In this document: positions 8,560-19,795 of the stretch, one piece after another
Layout of the letters: every line of letters begins with the position of its first letter
How positions within the stretch are numbered: the stretch's first letter is position 1
Assembly (NCBI GenBank): GCA_021777555.1
Contig: JAJYDK010000012.1
Span: forward strand, 1-64,000
DNA: 64,000 bases
From: Pseudomonadota bacterium
Lineage (GTDB): Bacteria; Pseudomonadota; Gammaproteobacteria; Steroidobacterales; Steroidobacteraceae
Direction: 5' to 3'
Notes under the pieces: model-generated
Seen by the model: the letters and a program-made list of their open reading frames with translations, nothing else
What the model was told of the DNA's origin: nothing
Databases searched by the model: none
Made by a program: the position numbers and the translations under genes

Positions 8560-9762
8560 TCACGCGGCCGCGGCGCCGACCTTGGCGAGGGTTCTCCCGA
8601 TGCGTGCGAGCGCCTCTTTCAGCGTCTCCAGGCTGCAGGCGAAGGACAGGCGGATGTGGCCCGGCGTGCCGAACGCCGAGCCCGGCACCACCGCGACGCC
8701 GGCTTGGGTGAGCAGGAGTTCCGCAAAATCGGTGTCCGAGGCGCAGCCGACGGCCGCCATGGCCTGAGAGACGTCGGCGAAGGCGTAGAAGGTCCCGGCG
8801 CCCGGCAGGCAGTTGACCCCGGGCAGCGCGTTGAGCGCGCTGACCACGAAGTCGTGCCGGGCCTTGAATGCCTCGTTCATCTTCGCCACACATCCCTGAT
8901 CGCCCGAGAGCGCCGCCACGGCCGCTTTCTGCGAGATGCTGCTCGCATTCGAGGTCGACTGGCCCTGGATGGTGGCCATGGCCGCGATGAGCTCCTTCGG
9001 CGCACCGCAGTACCCGATGCGCCATCCCGTCATGGCATAGGACTTTGACACGCCGTTGATGGTGACGGTGCGCGGGTAGAGCTCCGGCACCGCGGTGAGC
9101 AGGCTGCAGAAGGGCTCGGCGCCCCAATAGATCTTCTCGTACATGTCATCGGTGCCGATGATGATGCGCGGCTGATCGATCAGCACCTCGCCCAGGGCCC
9201 GCAGCTCCGCGCGAGTGTAGGCGGCTCCGGTGGGGTTGCAGGGGCTGTTGAGCAGCACCAGTCGGGTCTTGGGCGTGATGGCCGCCGCGAGCTGGCGGGG
9301 CGTGATCTTGTAGCCCTGGGCGGCGCCGGAGGTGAGGATGACGGGCTGCCCGTCGGCGAGCAGCACCATGTCGGGATAGGACACCCAGTAGGGTGCCGGG
9401 ATGATGACCTCGTCGTCCTTGTCGAGCACGGCCATGCACAGGTTGTAAATGGTCTGCTTGGCGCCCGAGGAAACCAGTATCTGCGATCGCTCGTACTGGA
9501 TACCGTTATCGCGCGCGAACTTGGCGATGATGGCATCCTTGAGCTCGTTGATGCCCTCGACGTTGGTGTAGCGCGTGAAGCCGCTGCTGATGGCGTCGAT
9601 ACCGCTCTGGCAGATGTGCTGCGGCGTATCGAAGTCCGGCTCGCCCGCCCCGAGGCCGATCACATCCTTGCCCTCCGCCTTCAAGCGGGCGGCGCGGGCG
9701 GTGACGGTGAGCGTCGGCGAGGGCTTGACGCGCTGGACGCGTCGAGAAACGGTTACGGTCAC
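8560..9762 (-). CDS. Class I/II PLP aminotransferase, aspartate-aminotransferase type
   Basis: Fold-type I aminotransferase of about 400 residues. It shows GLGAGEPDFDTPQHI near the N-terminus, NSPCNPTGAAY, and the PLP-lysine motif NGVSKSYAMTGWRIGY. RLSFACS near the end supplies the carboxylate-binding arginine. It probably transfers amino groups between aspartate and 2-oxoglutarate. I choose GTG 9762 because AGGA lies seven bases before it and the conserved SRRVQRVKPSPT block then follows at once. ATG 9831 would add a non-conserved 23-residue extension. It is transcribed divergently from uvrB. Confidence 0.88.
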   Translation of the reverse strand: MTVTVSRRVQRVKPSPTLTVTARAARLKAEGKDVIGLGAGEPDFDTPQHICQSGIDAISSGFTRYTNVEGINELKDAIIAKFARDNGIQYERSQILVSSGAKQTIYNLCMAVLDKDDEVIIPAPYWVSYPDMVLLADGQPVILTSGAAQGYKITPRQLAAAITPKTRLVLLNSPCNPTGAAYTRAELRALGEVLIDQPRIIIGTDDMYEKIYWGAEPFCSLLTAVPELYPRTVTINGVSKSYAMTGWRIGYCGAPKELIAAMATIQGQSTSNASSISQKAAVAALSGDQGCVAKMNEAFKARHDFVVSALNALPGVNCLPGAGTFYAFADVSQAMAAVGCASDTDFAELLLTQAGVAVVPGSAFGTPGHIRLSFACSLETLKEALARIGRTLAKVGAAAA

Positions 9763-9869
9763 TAGGGATCCTTGCGATGTGCCAAAGACACTGGCGCCGC
9801 TATAGTAAGGCATCGCGCTCATCGCCACCATCCGGCCGATGACGCGCTCACGCGACAGAGCTGAAGCGC

Positions 9870-11912
9870 ATGGATCAGATACCCTTCACACTGGAGTCCG
9901 AATTCGAGCCCTCGGGGGATCAGCCCGGGGCGATCGATAAGCTGGTCGAGGGCCTCCGTGATGGCTTGAGCGCGCAAACGCTGCTCGGGGTGACCGGCAG
10001 CGGCAAGACCTACGTCGTGAGCCAGGTGATCGCACGTGTGCAGCGCCCGACGCTCGTGCTTGCCCACAATAAGACGTTGGCTGCGCAGCTGTACGGGGAG
10101 TTTCGAGGCTTCTTTCCGCACAACTCGGTCGAGTACTTCGTTTCGTACTACGATTACTACCAACCGGAAGCCTACGTTCCATCGTCGGACACGTACATCG
10201 AGAAGGATGCCTCGATCAACGAGCACATCGAGCAGATGCGCCTCTCGGCCACCAAGGCGCTGCTCGAGCGTCCCGATTCCATCATCGTGGCCACGGTCTC
10301 CTCTATCTATGGCCTCGGCGATCCCAAGGCCTACCTCGCCATGATCCTGCACCTGGTCCGGGGCGAGCGCATCGATCAGCGCGCGCTCCTCAGGCGGCTC
10401 GCGGACATGCAGTACACGCGCAACGAGCTCGATCTGACGCAGGGCACGTATCGGGTGCGCGGCGATGTCATCGATATCTTTCCCGCCGAGTCGGATCGGG
10501 AGGCGCTGCGGGTCGAGCTCTTCGATGACACCATCGAGTCGCTCTCGCTCTTCGATCCGCTCACCGGCGCGATCTCGCGCAAGGTGCCGCGCTTCACGGT
10601 GTATCCGGGCACTCACTACGTCACGCCCAAGGAGCGCCTGATCGGGGCGGTCGATCAGATCCGGGACGACCTGCGTGTGCGCCTGAAGGAGTTGCGCGAT
10701 GCCGGCAAGCTCCTTGAGGCGCAGCGGCTCGAGCAGCGCACCATGTACGACATGGAAATGATGAAGGAGGTCGGCTACTGCGCCGGCATCGAGAACTACT
10801 CGCGCTATCTCTCGGGCCGCGCCCCGGGCGAGCCGCCGCCCTGCCTGTTTGATTACCTGCCGAAGAACTCGCTGCTGGTGATCGATGAGAGCCACCAGAC
10901 CATCCCGCAGCTCGGGGCGATGTACCGGGGCGACCGTTCGCGCAAGGAAGTGCTGGTGGAATACGGCTTCCGCCTGCCGTCCGCGCTCGACAACCGGCCG
11001 CTGAAATTCGAGGAATGGGAGCGCCTCGCGCCGCAGATGATCTTCGTCTCGGCCACTCCCGGGCCCTACGAGGGACGTCATGCGGGTCAGACCGTGGAGC
11101 TCGTCGTACGCCCCACGGGGCTCGTGGACCCTGAGGTCGAAGTGCGCCCGGTGGGCACCCAGGTGGATGACGTGTTGTCCGAGATCAAGAAGTGCGTCGA
11201 GCGCGACGAGCGCGTGCTCATCACGACCCTCACCAAGCGCATGGCCGAGGACCTGACCGAGTACCTGCACGAGCACGGGGTGCGCGTGCGCTACCTGCAT
11301 GCCGACATCGAGACCGTGGAGCGCACCGAGATCATCCGTGATCTGCGCCTCGGCAGATTCGATGTGTTGGTGGGCATCAACCTGCTGCGCGAGGGACTCG
11401 ACATGCCCGAGGTCTCGCTGGTGGCCATCCTCGATGCCGACAAGGAAGGGTTCCTGCGCTCGGACAATTCGCTCATCCAGACGATCGGGCGCGCCGCGCG
11501 TCATCTTCACGGCCGGGCCATTCTCTACGCCGATCAGATCACCGGCTCGATGCGGCGGGCGATGGAGGAGACCGAGCGCCGCCGCAGCAAGCAGGTGGAA
11601 TTCAATACCGCGCACGGCATCACGCCACGCGGCATCCGCAAGTCCGTGGCCGACATCATGGAAGGCGCGCGATCCGATGCTCCCATGGCGCGGGGGCGCC
11701 GGGCCGGCCAGGGTCAAGGCAAGGGCCGCGGCCGGGGCAGGGGAGCGGGGGAGGCCGAGCCGCTCGATCTGCACCCGGAGGCGCTCGCCCGGCGCATGAA
11801 GAAGCTCGAGAGCGAGATGCTCGAGCGGGCCCGCAACCTCGAGTTCGAGGAGGCCGGGCGCCTGAGGGATGAGATCGCGCGCCTGAAGCGCCTCGAGCTG
11901 GGAATTGCCTGA
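9870..11912 (+). CDS. uvrB: Excinuclease ABC subunit B
   Basis: Full-length 680-residue UvrB. The Walker A GVTGSGKT is at residues 40-47. The beta-hairpin that clamps damaged DNA contains [13 protein letters not shown], and helicase motifs include [22 protein letters not shown] and QTIGRAARH. The C-terminal UVR domain ([21 protein letters not shown]) binds UvrC. Between the helicase core and the UVR domain is a basic Gly/Arg/Lys-rich linker (about residues 608-630). UvrB receives lesions from UvrA and loads UvrC in nucleotide excision repair. It is divergent from the aminotransferase gene. Confidence 0.97.
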   Translation: MDQIPFTLESEFEPSGDQPGAIDKLVEGLRDGLSAQTLLGVTGSGKTYVVSQVIARVQRPTLVLAHNKTLAAQLYGEFRGFFPHNSVEYFVSYYDYYQPEAYVPSSDTYIEKDASINEHIEQMRLSATKALLERPDSIIVATVSSIYGLGDPKAYLAMILHLVRGERIDQRALLRRLADMQYTRNELDLTQGTYRVRGDVIDIFPAESDREALRVELFDDTIESLSLFDPLTGAISRKVPRFTVYPGTHYVTPKERLIGAVDQIRDDLRVRLKELRDAGKLLEAQRLEQRTMYDMEMMKEVGYCAGIENYSRYLSGRAPGEPPPCLFDYLPKNSLLVIDESHQTIPQLGAMYRGDRSRKEVLVEYGFRLPSALDNRPLKFEEWERLAPQMIFVSATPGPYEGRHAGQTVELVVRPTGLVDPEVEVRPVGTQVDDVLSEIKKCVERDERVLITTLTKRMAEDLTEYLHEHGVRVRYLHADIETVERTEIIRDLRLGRFDVLVGINLLREGLDMPEVSLVAILDADKEGFLRSDNSLIQTIGRAARHLHGRAILYADQITGSMRRAMEETERRRSKQVEFNTAHGITPRGIRKSVADIMEGARSDAPMARGRRAGQGQGKGRGRGRGAGEAEPLDLHPEALARRMKKLESEMLERARNLEFEEAGRLRDEIARLKRLELGIA

Positions 11913-12024
11913 GCCGCCAAGCACTTGGGTCTGGGCCGCCGGGCGCCTGGCGGGGCCTGGATCGGCTTGCGCGGCCCGCCCCACTCTTGTATCGTTCGCG
12001 GCCCTCCTTGGGGAGAACCTCTAC

Positions 12025-12099
12025 AGGCGCGTAGCTCAGTGGTAGAGCATCACCTTGACATGGTGGTGGTCGGTGGTTCGATCCCACTCGCGCCTACCA
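12025..12099 (+). tRNA. tRNA-Val (GAC)
   Basis: A 75-base cloverleaf: acceptor AGGCGCG paired with CGCGCCT, D arm GCTCAGTGGTAGAGC, anticodon stem-loop CACCTTGACATGGTG with GAC, T arm GGTTCGATCC, and encoded CCA. It is followed ten bases later by an intrinsic terminator. Confidence 0.95.
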
Positions 12100-12108
12100 A
12101 TCTCAAAG

Positions 12109-12145
12109 GGACGCCTCCGGCCAGTACGGGCGGGGGCGTCCTTTT
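12109..12145 (+). terminator. Rho-independent terminator after tRNA-Val
   Basis: GGACGCC at 12109-12115 pairs with GGCGTCC at 12135-12141, with further G/C pairing inside, and a TTTT run follows. The position just after the tRNA and before the thrS start fits termination of the tRNA transcript. Confidence 0.75.
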
Positions 12146-12182
12146 GGCATGGCCTGCGAAAATGGATGGGGAGAGTGTCTAG

Positions 12183-14111
12183 ATGCCCGTCGTGACCTTG
12201 CCCGATGGCAGTGAGCGCCGCTTCGATCAGCCGGTGACGGTGGACGAGGTGGCGGGCGCCATTGGTGCGGGCCTGCGCAAGGCCGCCCTCGCCGGGCGCG
12301 TCAATGGCAACCTGGTGGACACCTCTTTCGTCATCTCGGGCGATGCCCGGCTCTCGATCGTCACCGACAAGGATCCGGCGGGGCTCGAGATCATCCGCCA
12401 TTCGACCGCGCACCTGCTGGCCCAGGCGGTCAAGCAGCTCTTCCCCGAGGCGCAGGTCACCATCGGACCGGTGATCGAGGACGGGTTCTACTACGATTTC
12501 GCCTACCAGCGCCCCTTCACGCCCGAGGATCTCGCCGCCATCGAGGCGCGCATGTCCGAGCTTGCCAAGGCGGACCAAAAGGTCACCCGGCGCGTCATGG
12601 GGCGCGATGAGGCCATCGCCTACTTCAAGACCCTCGGGGAGCAGTACAAGGCGCAGATCATCTCGAGCATCCCGGCGGGCGATGAGATCAGTCTCTACGG
12701 CCAGGGCGAGTGGGTCGACCTCTGCCGCGGCCCGCACGTGCCCTCCACCGGGAAGCTGAAAGCCTTCAAGCTCACCAAGGTCGCCGGCGCCTACTGGCGG
12801 GGCGACTCGCGCAACGAGATGCTGCAGCGCATCTACGGCACCGCGTGGCCCGACAAGGGCCAGCTCGAGGAGTACCTGCATCGCCTCGAGGAGGCCGAGA
12901 AGCGCGATCACCGCCGCATCGGCAAGGAGCTCGATCTCTTTCATCTTCAGGAGGAGGCGCCGGGGGCGGTCTTCTGGCACCCCAAGGGCTGGACCGTCTT
13001 CCAGAGCCTGATCGAGTACATGCGCGAGCGGCAGCGTGCGGCCGGCTACCAGGAGGTGAACGCGCCGGAGCTCATGGACGCCTCGCTCTGGAGGCAGTCG
13101 GGGCACCTCGAGAAGTTTGGCGAGAACATGTTTCTCACGCAGACGCCCGATGAGCGGCTCTACGCCATCAAGCCGATGAACTGCCCCGGGCACATCCAGA
13201 TCTTCAAGCACGGCCTGCGCAGCTATCGCGAGCTCCCGGTGCGCCTCGCGGAATTCGGCAAGGTGCACCGCTATGAGCCTTCCGGGGCGCTGCATGGCCT
13301 GATGCGCGTGCGCGCCTTCACCCAGGACGATGCGCACATCTTCATCACCGAAGAGCAGATCACCGAGGAGTGCGTGGCGGTGACCCGGCTCATCCTCGAG
13401 ATCTACCGTGATTTCGGCTTCGAGGACGTGCGCATCAAGTTCTCCGACCGGCCCGAGAAGCGGGTCGGAAGCGATGAGGTCTGGGATCGGGCCGAGGAGG
13501 CCTTGAAGGCCGCCTCCCGGGCCGCCGGGATCGAGTACGCCCTGAACCCCGGGGAGGGGGCCTTCTACGGCCCGAAGCTGGAATTCGTTCTGCGCGATGC
13601 CATCGGCCGGGACTGGCAGTGCGGCACGGTGCAGGTGGACCTGAACCTGCCGGGGCGCCTGGGCGCCCATTACATCGATGAGGCGAGCACCAAGCGCACG
13701 CCCGTCATGCTGCACAGGGCGATCTTCGGCTCGCTCGAGCGATTCTTCGCCATTCTGCTCGAGCACCATGCCGGGCGGCTGCCGGCCTGGCTCGCTCCCG
13801 TGCAGGCGGTGGTGATGAATATCACGGAGCGGCAGTCCGAATATGTCCGTTCCATAACGGAATCCCTGAAAAATCAGCGCTTTCGGGTCGAGTCCGACTT
13901 GCGCAACGAGAAGGTGGGCTTTAAGATCCGCGAGCACACGCTCCAGCGTGTTCCGTATCTTCTGGTCGCGGGCGACAAGGAAGTGGCCGCGAATCTTTTG
14001 TCTGTGCGCACCCGTGGCGGCAAGGACTTGGGCACGATGAGCCCGGAGACGTTCGCCGAACGCCTCCGCATCGAGCTCGACAGCCGTGGGCGCCGTACTT
14101 TGGAGGATTGA
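12183..14111 (+). CDS. thrS: Threonyl-tRNA synthetase
   Basis: Full-length 642-residue class II synthetase. An N-terminal TGS domain ([20 protein letters not shown]) is followed by the editing domain with the HxxxH motif in HSTAHLLAQ. The catalytic core includes the zinc-binding Cys in MNCPGH and class II motif 2 around [13 protein letters not shown]. The anticodon-binding domain is C-terminal. It charges tRNA-Thr and edits mischarged serine. It is the first gene of a translation operon; its stop codon at 14109-14111 precedes the infC start by three bases. Confidence 0.97.
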   Translation: MPVVTLPDGSERRFDQPVTVDEVAGAIGAGLRKAALAGRVNGNLVDTSFVISGDARLSIVTDKDPAGLEIIRHSTAHLLAQAVKQLFPEAQVTIGPVIEDGFYYDFAYQRPFTPEDLAAIEARMSELAKADQKVTRRVMGRDEAIAYFKTLGEQYKAQIISSIPAGDEISLYGQGEWVDLCRGPHVPSTGKLKAFKLTKVAGAYWRGDSRNEMLQRIYGTAWPDKGQLEEYLHRLEEAEKRDHRRIGKELDLFHLQEEAPGAVFWHPKGWTVFQSLIEYMRERQRAAGYQEVNAPELMDASLWRQSGHLEKFGENMFLTQTPDERLYAIKPMNCPGHIQIFKHGLRSYRELPVRLAEFGKVHRYEPSGALHGLMRVRAFTQDDAHIFITEEQITEECVAVTRLILEIYRDFGFEDVRIKFSDRPEKRVGSDEVWDRAEEALKAASRAAGIEYALNPGEGAFYGPKLEFVLRDAIGRDWQCGTVQVDLNLPGRLGAHYIDEASTKRTPVMLHRAIFGSLERFFAILLEHHAGRLPAWLAPVQAVVMNITERQSEYVRSITESLKNQRFRVESDLRNEKVGFKIREHTLQRVPYLLVAGDKEVAANLLSVRTRGGKDLGTMSPETFAERLRIELDSRGRRTLED

Positions 14112-14117
14112 CGCATA
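14102..14117 (+). promoter_or_regulatory. infC ribosome binding site with AUA start codon
   Basis: GGAGG at 14102-14106 lies inside the end of thrS, eight bases before ATA at 14115-14117. The infC frame between the thrS TGA (14109-14111) and the first conserved IF3 residues contains no ATG, GTG or TTG; only ATA is in position. Rare start codons on infC are known to allow IF3 to repress its own translation. Confidence 0.7.
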
Positions 14118-14636
14118 GCCAGTGTAAGCAAGCGGGTCCGGCGCAACGAGGAAATCCTCGCGCCGCAACTGCGCGTGATCGCGGCCGACGGGTCGCAGGC
14201 AGGAGTGATGTCCCGCGCCGAGGCGCTGCAGATGGCGTCGTCCTCGGAGCTCGACTTGGTGGAGGTCTCGCCGACGGCGGAGCCCCCGGTCGTACGCATC
14301 ATGGACTACGGCAAATTCTTGTTCGAGCAGAACAAGAAGGCGCACTCGGCGAAGCGCAAGCAGAAGCAGATCCAGGTCAAGGAAGTGAAGTTCCGTCCCG
14401 GTACGGGAGAGGCGGATTACCAGATCAAACTGCGTAATCTCGTCCGCTTTCTCACCGAGGGCGATAAGGCCAAGGTTACCTTGCGGTTCCGCGGCCGGGA
14501 GATGGCGCACCAGGAAATCGGTCGCAGGCTCCTCGATCGGGTTGTCACCGACCTCACCCCCCACAGTGTGGTCGAGCAGAACCCGCTCATGGAGGGCCGG
14601 CAGATGGTCATGGTGTTCGCTCCCAAGAAGAAGTGA
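14115..14636 (+). CDS. infC: Translation initiation factor IF-3
   Basis: Reading from ATA 14115 gives a 173-residue protein beginning (M)[20 protein letters not shown], the expected IF3 N-terminus. The next canonical start, GTG 14175, would cut away 20 conserved residues. Motifs include [20 protein letters not shown] and [10 protein letters not shown] in the N-domain and [17 protein letters not shown] in the C-domain. IF3 binds the 30S subunit, blocks 50S joining and checks start-codon choice. The AUA start, with a strong GGAGG at eight bases, is consistent with IF3 autoregulation by discrimination against non-canonical starts. It is co-transcribed with thrS and rpmI. Confidence 0.95.
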   Translation: MASVSKRVRRNEEILAPQLRVIAADGSQAGVMSRAEALQMASSSELDLVEVSPTAEPPVVRIMDYGKFLFEQNKKAHSAKRKQKQIQVKEVKFRPGTGEADYQIKLRNLVRFLTEGDKAKVTLRFRGREMAHQEIGRRLLDRVVTDLTPHSVVEQNPLMEGRQMVMVFAPKKK

Positions 14637-14667
14637 CGAACCCGCCACCGGGACGGTGGCAGGTTCG
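14637..14667 (+). promoter_or_regulatory. Hairpin between infC and rpmI
   Basis: CGAACC and CCACC pair with GGTGG and GGTTCG around a GGGAC loop, starting right after the infC stop. A second, smaller dyad (CACTCCCC/GGGGAGTG) follows at about 14680-14698. No T-run follows, so these are more likely RNA-processing or translation-control elements for L35/L20 than a full terminator. L20 is known to repress this operon in other bacteria by binding leader RNA. Confidence 0.45.
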
Positions 14668-14739
14668 TTCGCCCGTAGCGCACTCCCCCAGGGGAGTGTT
14701 GTGACCGGGGCTACTCAACAGTCGAGGAGTTGTTTTGTC

Positions 14740-14943
14740 ATGCCTAAGTTGAAAACCAACCGGGCCGCGGCCAAGCGCTTTCGCAAGACGGCCAAAGGCT
14801 TCAAGAAGTACGCTTCCAAGCGCCGCCATAACCTCGGTCACAAGGACCGCAAGGTGAAGCGCCATGCTCGCTCCGGCGGAACGAGCCTCGTGCACGAGAC
14901 GGATGTCGGTCGTCTCGTCCAGCTCCTTCCCCACCACAAATAA
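14740..14943 (+). CDS. rpmI: 50S ribosomal protein L35
   Basis: A 67-residue basic protein beginning MPKLKTNRAAAKRFRKTAKG and containing KHARSGGTSL-type sequence near the middle, typical of bL35 in length and motifs. The start at ATG 14740 is preceded by GAGGAG about 11 bases upstream. It lies between infC and rplT in the usual order and is a structural component of the large subunit. Confidence 0.97.
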   Translation: MPKLKTNRAAAKRFRKTAKGFKKYASKRRHNLGHKDRKVKRHARSGGTSLVHETDVGRLVQLLPHHK

Positions 14944-14961
14944 TTTCGGGCGAGATTACAC

Positions 14962-15324
14962 ATGGCAAGAGTCAAGCGTGGCGTGACGGCCGGGCGCCGT
15001 CACAAGAAAGTTCTGGGCAAGGCGAAGGGCTACTACAACGCCCGGCGCAAGGTCTATCGCACCGCCAAGCAGGCGGTCATCAAGGCCGGACAGTACGCGT
15101 ATCGCGACCGGAGGCAGAAGAAGCGTGAGTTCCGCGCCCTATGGATCGCCCGCATCAATGCGGCGGCGCGCCTGTACGGCCTGTCCTATAGCCGCATGAT
15201 CAACGGCCTCATGAAGGCCGGTGTCGAGGTTGACCGCAAGGTGCTCGCGGACCTCGCCGTGCATGATGTCACGGCGTTCGGTGCGATCGCGCAGCAGGCG
15301 AAAGCCGCACTCGGCATCGTTTGA
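14962..15324 (+). CDS. rplT: 50S ribosomal protein L20
   Basis: The 120-residue bL20 begins [20 protein letters not shown], contains [19 protein letters not shown] in its extended basic arm, and has [20 protein letters not shown] in its globular RNA-binding part. It is needed for early 50S assembly on 23S rRNA and in many bacteria represses rpmI-rplT translation. It follows rpmI by 18 bases and precedes pheS by 21. Confidence 0.97.
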   Translation: MARVKRGVTAGRRHKKVLGKAKGYYNARRKVYRTAKQAVIKAGQYAYRDRRQKKREFRALWIARINAAARLYGLSYSRMINGLMKAGVEVDRKVLADLAVHDVTAFGAIAQQAKAALGIV

Positions 15325-16368
<1,044 letters not shown>

Positions 16369-16371
16369 CCC

Positions 16372-18756
16372 ATGAAGGTTCCCTATTCCTGGCTGACAGA
16401 GTGGGTGCGGGTGCCCTGGGCGGCCGCTGAGCTCGGCGAGCGGCTCACCATGGCGGGTCTCGAGCTCGAGTCCGTCGAGGGCGCCGCGCCCGCCTTCTCG
16501 GGCGTGGTGGTGGCGCAGATCCTCTCCGCCGAGAAGCATCCCCAGGCGGACAAGCTTCAAGTCTGCCGCGTATCGATGGGTCAGGGCGAGCCGCTTCAGA
16601 TCGTCTGCGGCGCGCCCAATGCCCGCTCGGGCCTCAAGACCGCCCTTGCGGTCGTGGGCGCCGATCTTCCCGGGAATCTCACGATCAAGTCGGCCAGGCT
16701 CCGCGGCGTCGAGTCCCACGGCATGCTCTGCTCGGCCAGGGAACTTGGGCTCGCGGACACCTCGAGCGGCATCGTGGAGCTGCCCGCCGATGCCCCCGTG
16801 GGCCGTCCGGTCCGCGAGTACCTGGGCCTCGATGACACGATCCTGGATCTGAATATCACGCCGAACCGCGGTGATGCGATGTCGGTGCTCGGCATTGCCC
16901 GCGAAGTGGCGGCGCTTTCCGGGAGCAAGGTGACCGGTCCCGAGCGCAGGCCGGTGGCCGCGGCTCTCGGGGATACGTTCGCGGTGCACCTCGATGCGCC
17001 GGCGGGCTGCCCGAAGTTCGCCGGCTGCGTGGTTCGCGGTGTGGACAACAGGGCGGCGACACCGCTTTGGATGCGCGAGCGGCTGCGACGCGCGGGACTG
17101 CGATCCATCAGTCCGCTCGTCGATGTCACCAACTACGTGATGTTGGAGCTCGGCCAGCCCATGCACGCCTACGATCTCGCCCGCCTGGATGGGCAGATCC
17201 GTGTCCGCCAGGCCCGCGCCGGCGAGACGATCACGCTGCTCGATGGCAAATCCGTCGAGGTCCAGCCGGATGTGCTGCTCATCACCGATCGCTCGGGTCC
17301 GGTGGGAATCGCCGGCATCATGGGCGGTGAGCGCACCGCCGTCAGCGCCGACACCACGGATGTGTTCCTGGAGATCGCGTACTTCACTCCGGATGCCGTC
17401 ATTGGACGCGCGATGCGCTGGGGTCTCACGACAGACGCCAGCCAGCGCTTCGAGCGGGGAGTGGATCCGTCACAGCAGGAACGCGCCATGGAGCGCGCGG
17501 TGGAGCTGATCCAGTCGATTGCCGGGGGTGAGACGGGCCCCGTCGAGGTGAGCCGTGCCGATGCGCAGATGCCCGCGCGCCCGGCAGTGCCCCTGCGGCG
17601 CAAACAACTGACGAGGCTGCTGGGCGCCTGCTTCGAAGACACGCGCGTGCAGGCCGCTCTCGAGGGGCTGCAGATGCGCGTGGAGCCTACCTCCGAGGGC
17701 TGGTCCGTGACCGCCCCCGCGCACCGGTTCGACATCTCGACCGAGGCGGATCTCATCGAGGAGGTCGCGCGCATCATCGGGTACGGAGCGATCGCCGCAG
17801 GCGATGCCGTCTCGAGCGAGCATTTCCGGGCATTGCCCGAGTCCATTCCCGAGGAACGGGGATTGCTCGAGACGCTTGCCCTGCGCGGTTACCAGGAGGC
17901 GGTGACCTACGCCTTCGTCGATCCGCAGCTGCAGTCGCGGCTGTTCCCGGATCGCAGCGGTGTCGCGCTCGCCAACCCGATCGCGAGCGACCTGTCGGTC
18001 ATGCGGGTGTCGCTGTGGCCGGGGCTCATCAAGGCCGCCCTCGACAATCAACGCCGGCAGCAGGAGCGGATCCGGCTGATCGAGCACGGTGCGAGATTCG
18101 AGAGCGCCGACGGTGCGACGCGCGAGGTCGATGCCCTGGCGGGCATCGCCTGTGGAGCGCGGATGCCCGAGCAGTGGGGCCTCCCGCGCGAGATGCGCGA
18201 AGCAACGGATTTCTTCGATGTGAAGGGGGACCTGGAAGCGCTGTTTGCCTCCCTCGGCGCCGAGGCCGCCTTCACCTTCGAGCCCGCGACGCTGCCCAGC
18301 CTGCACCCGGGCCGGTGCGCGCGGGTGCTGCGGGACGGCCACCCCGTCGGCTGGCTGGGAGAGCTGCATCCCTCGCTGGTCAAGGAATTGGATTCGGTCC
18401 ACGCGCCGGTGTTGTTCGAGCTCGACGTGGAGTCGCTCAAGATCGCCCGGCCCGCCTACCGGGAGATCTCCCGTCTGCCGCAGGTGAGGCGGGACCTCGC
18501 CGTGGTGGTGGACGAATCGGTGTCTTTCAGTCGCCTCGCCGAGCGAGTAACCTTGGCGGCTTCCAGCCTTTTGCGTGATCTTCGCGTTTTCGACGTGTAT
18601 CGAGGCCCCGGCATCGAAGCAGGTCGAAAAAGCATCGCTTTGGGCTTGATTTTTCAGGATATTTCTCGCACTCTTACGGATGAAGACGTCGGTCGCCTCG
18701 TTTCCGCCGTGGTGACGGAATTGCGGACCAGCCTGAACGCGAGCATCAGAGAATAA
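16372..18756 (+). CDS. pheT: Phenylalanyl-tRNA synthetase beta subunit
   Basis: A 794-residue beta chain with the expected domain order: N-terminal tRNA-binding OB fold ([15 protein letters not shown]), B3/B4 editing domain ([18 protein letters not shown]), B5, a catalytic-like core, and the C-terminal ferredoxin-fold anticodon-binding domain ([20 protein letters not shown]). It recognises tRNA-Phe and edits mischarged Tyr. Four bases separate it from ihfA, indicating one transcript. Confidence 0.97.
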   Translation: MKVPYSWLTEWVRVPWAAAELGERLTMAGLELESVEGAAPAFSGVVVAQILSAEKHPQADKLQVCRVSMGQGEPLQIVCGAPNARSGLKTALAVVGADLPGNLTIKSARLRGVESHGMLCSARELGLADTSSGIVELPADAPVGRPVREYLGLDDTILDLNITPNRGDAMSVLGIAREVAALSGSKVTGPERRPVAAALGDTFAVHLDAPAGCPKFAGCVVRGVDNRAATPLWMRERLRRAGLRSISPLVDVTNYVMLELGQPMHAYDLARLDGQIRVRQARAGETITLLDGKSVEVQPDVLLITDRSGPVGIAGIMGGERTAVSADTTDVFLEIAYFTPDAVIGRAMRWGLTTDASQRFERGVDPSQQERAMERAVELIQSIAGGETGPVEVSRADAQMPARPAVPLRRKQLTRLLGACFEDTRVQAALEGLQMRVEPTSEGWSVTAPAHRFDISTEADLIEEVARIIGYGAIAAGDAVSSEHFRALPESIPEERGLLETLALRGYQEAVTYAFVDPQLQSRLFPDRSGVALANPIASDLSVMRVSLWPGLIKAALDNQRRQQERIRLIEHGARFESADGATREVDALAGIACGARMPEQWGLPREMREATDFFDVKGDLEALFASLGAEAAFTFEPATLPSLHPGRCARVLRDGHPVGWLGELHPSLVKELDSVHAPVLFELDVESLKIARPAYREISRLPQVRRDLAVVVDESVSFSRLAERVTLAASSLLRDLRVFDVYRGPGIEAGRKSIALGLIFQDISRTLTDEDVGRLVSAVVTELRTSLNASIRE

Positions 18757-18760
18757 GCAG

Positions 18761-19060
18761 ATGGCGTTGACCAAAGCCGAAATGGCCGAAGCGCTGTTCA
18801 ACCAGCTCGGGTTGAACAAACGGGAGGCGCGGGAGCTGGTGGACCTGTTCTTCGAGGAAGTACGCACGGCGCTCTCGAGCGGCGAGCAGGTGAAGCTCTC
18901 GGGATTCGGCAATTTCGACCTGAGGGACAAGAACTCGCGCCCGGGCAGAAACCCCAAGACGGGCGAGGAAATCCCCATCACCGCGCGGCGGGTGGTAACG
19001 TTCCGACCGGGGCAGAAACTCAAGGCGCGGGTCGAAGCGTATGTTGGAGCCCAAGAATAA
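18761..19060 (+). CDS. ihfA: Integration host factor subunit alpha
   Basis: A 99-residue HU/IHF protein. It begins [20 protein letters not shown] and carries the DNA-bending beta arm with [11 protein letters not shown] and the [12 protein letters not shown] end typical of the alpha chain. With IhfB it bends DNA sharply at specific sites. This matters here because sigma-54 promoters such as that at 22279 often depend on IHF. It overlaps the next gene by 20 bases, as is common in Gammaproteobacteria. Confidence 0.95.
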   Translation: MALTKAEMAEALFNQLGLNKREARELVDLFFEEVRTALSSGEQVKLSGFGNFDLRDKNSRPGRNPKTGEEIPITARRVVTFRPGQKLKARVEAYVGAQE

Positions 19061-19397
19061 CTCCGAGCTGCCGGTCATCCCCGGCAAACGCTACTTCACG
19101 ATCGGCGAGGTGAGCGAGCTGTGCGGGGTCAAACCGCACGTGCTGCGCTACTGGGAGCAGGAGTTCCCGCAGCTGAAGCCGGTGAAGCGCCGCGGCAACC
19201 GCCGTTATTATCAGCGCCAGGACGTGATCGTCATCCGCCAGATCAGGAGCCTCCTCTACGAGCAGGGCTTCACCATCGGCGGAGCCCGCAATCACCTGAC
19301 CGGCGAGGAGGCGCGCACGGATGTGTTCCAGAGCCAGCAGGTCGCCAAGCAGATCCGCCTCGAGCTCGAGGAGCTGCTGAAGATCCTGCGGCGCTGA
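19041..19397 (+). CDS. MerR-family transcriptional regulator
   Basis: A 118-residue protein with a MerR-type winged helix: [20 protein letters not shown] followed by [21 protein letters not shown] short C-terminal helix (EELLKILRR) could dimerise. There are no conserved metal-binding cysteines in the effector region, so it is not a metal sensor. This protein is habitually the gene after ihfA in Gammaproteobacteria; its target is not established. It starts at ATG 19041 within the ihfA 3' end. Confidence 0.93.
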   Translation: MLEPKNNSELPVIPGKRYFTIGEVSELCGVKPHVLRYWEQEFPQLKPVKRRGNRRYYQRQDVIVIRQIRSLLYEQGFTIGGARNHLTGEEARTDVFQSQQVAKQIRLELEELLKILRR

Positions 19398-19503
19398 AGA
19401 TCGCAAAGATCCCCTCCCGCAGGCGAGGGGAATCAGGGTAGAATGCCCGTCCGCGCGAGACCTTCCCCACTCGCGTCAGTCAGTCGGCCGAAAGGCTCAG
19501 GGT

Positions 19504-19580
19504 CGGGGCGTGGCGCAGTCTGGTAGCGCACTTGCATGGGGTGCAAGGGGTCCCGAGTTCAAATCTCGGCGCCCCGACCA
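19504..19580 (+). tRNA. tRNA-Pro (GGG)
   Basis: A 77-base cloverleaf: acceptor CGGGGCG paired with CGCCCCG, D arm GGCGCAGTCTGGTAGCGC, anticodon loop ATGGGGT giving GGG, T arm GAGTTCAAATC, encoded CCA. A tRNA-Pro after ihfA and the MerR gene is a familiar gammaproteobacterial arrangement. Confidence 0.95.
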
Positions 19581-19795
19581 ATATCCTTCCAAACCGGCCA
19601 CAGTCCCCCCGAGACGCTCGGGGACAATCGCGCGGCTCTCATCGACCCGGCTGCCCGCCAGTGCGGGAATGGACCGGTATCGGCCGGCGCGCGCATGCCC
19701 AAATCGTGACATGGCTTCAACGCCGACGGATGACGCTGGGGTACATTCGGGCGCCATTCCCTTTGCAACACGGTGTTTATCGTGAGGGCGGTCAG

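Noticed and set aside
9819..11984. 721-codon minus-strand ORF antisense to uvrB
   Set aside because: It mirrors uvrB with a strongly GC-biased third position; the composition is His/Arg/Leu-rich and matches no family. It is a shadow frame.
12036..14648. 870-codon minus-strand ORF antisense to thrS/infC
   Set aside because: Long open antisense frame caused by high GC codon use; it spans tRNA-Val and two real genes.
19532..19795. 88-residue N-terminal extension of the LemA protein
   Set aside because: The extension starts inside tRNA-Pro; the membrane helix and ribosome binding site place the start at 19796.
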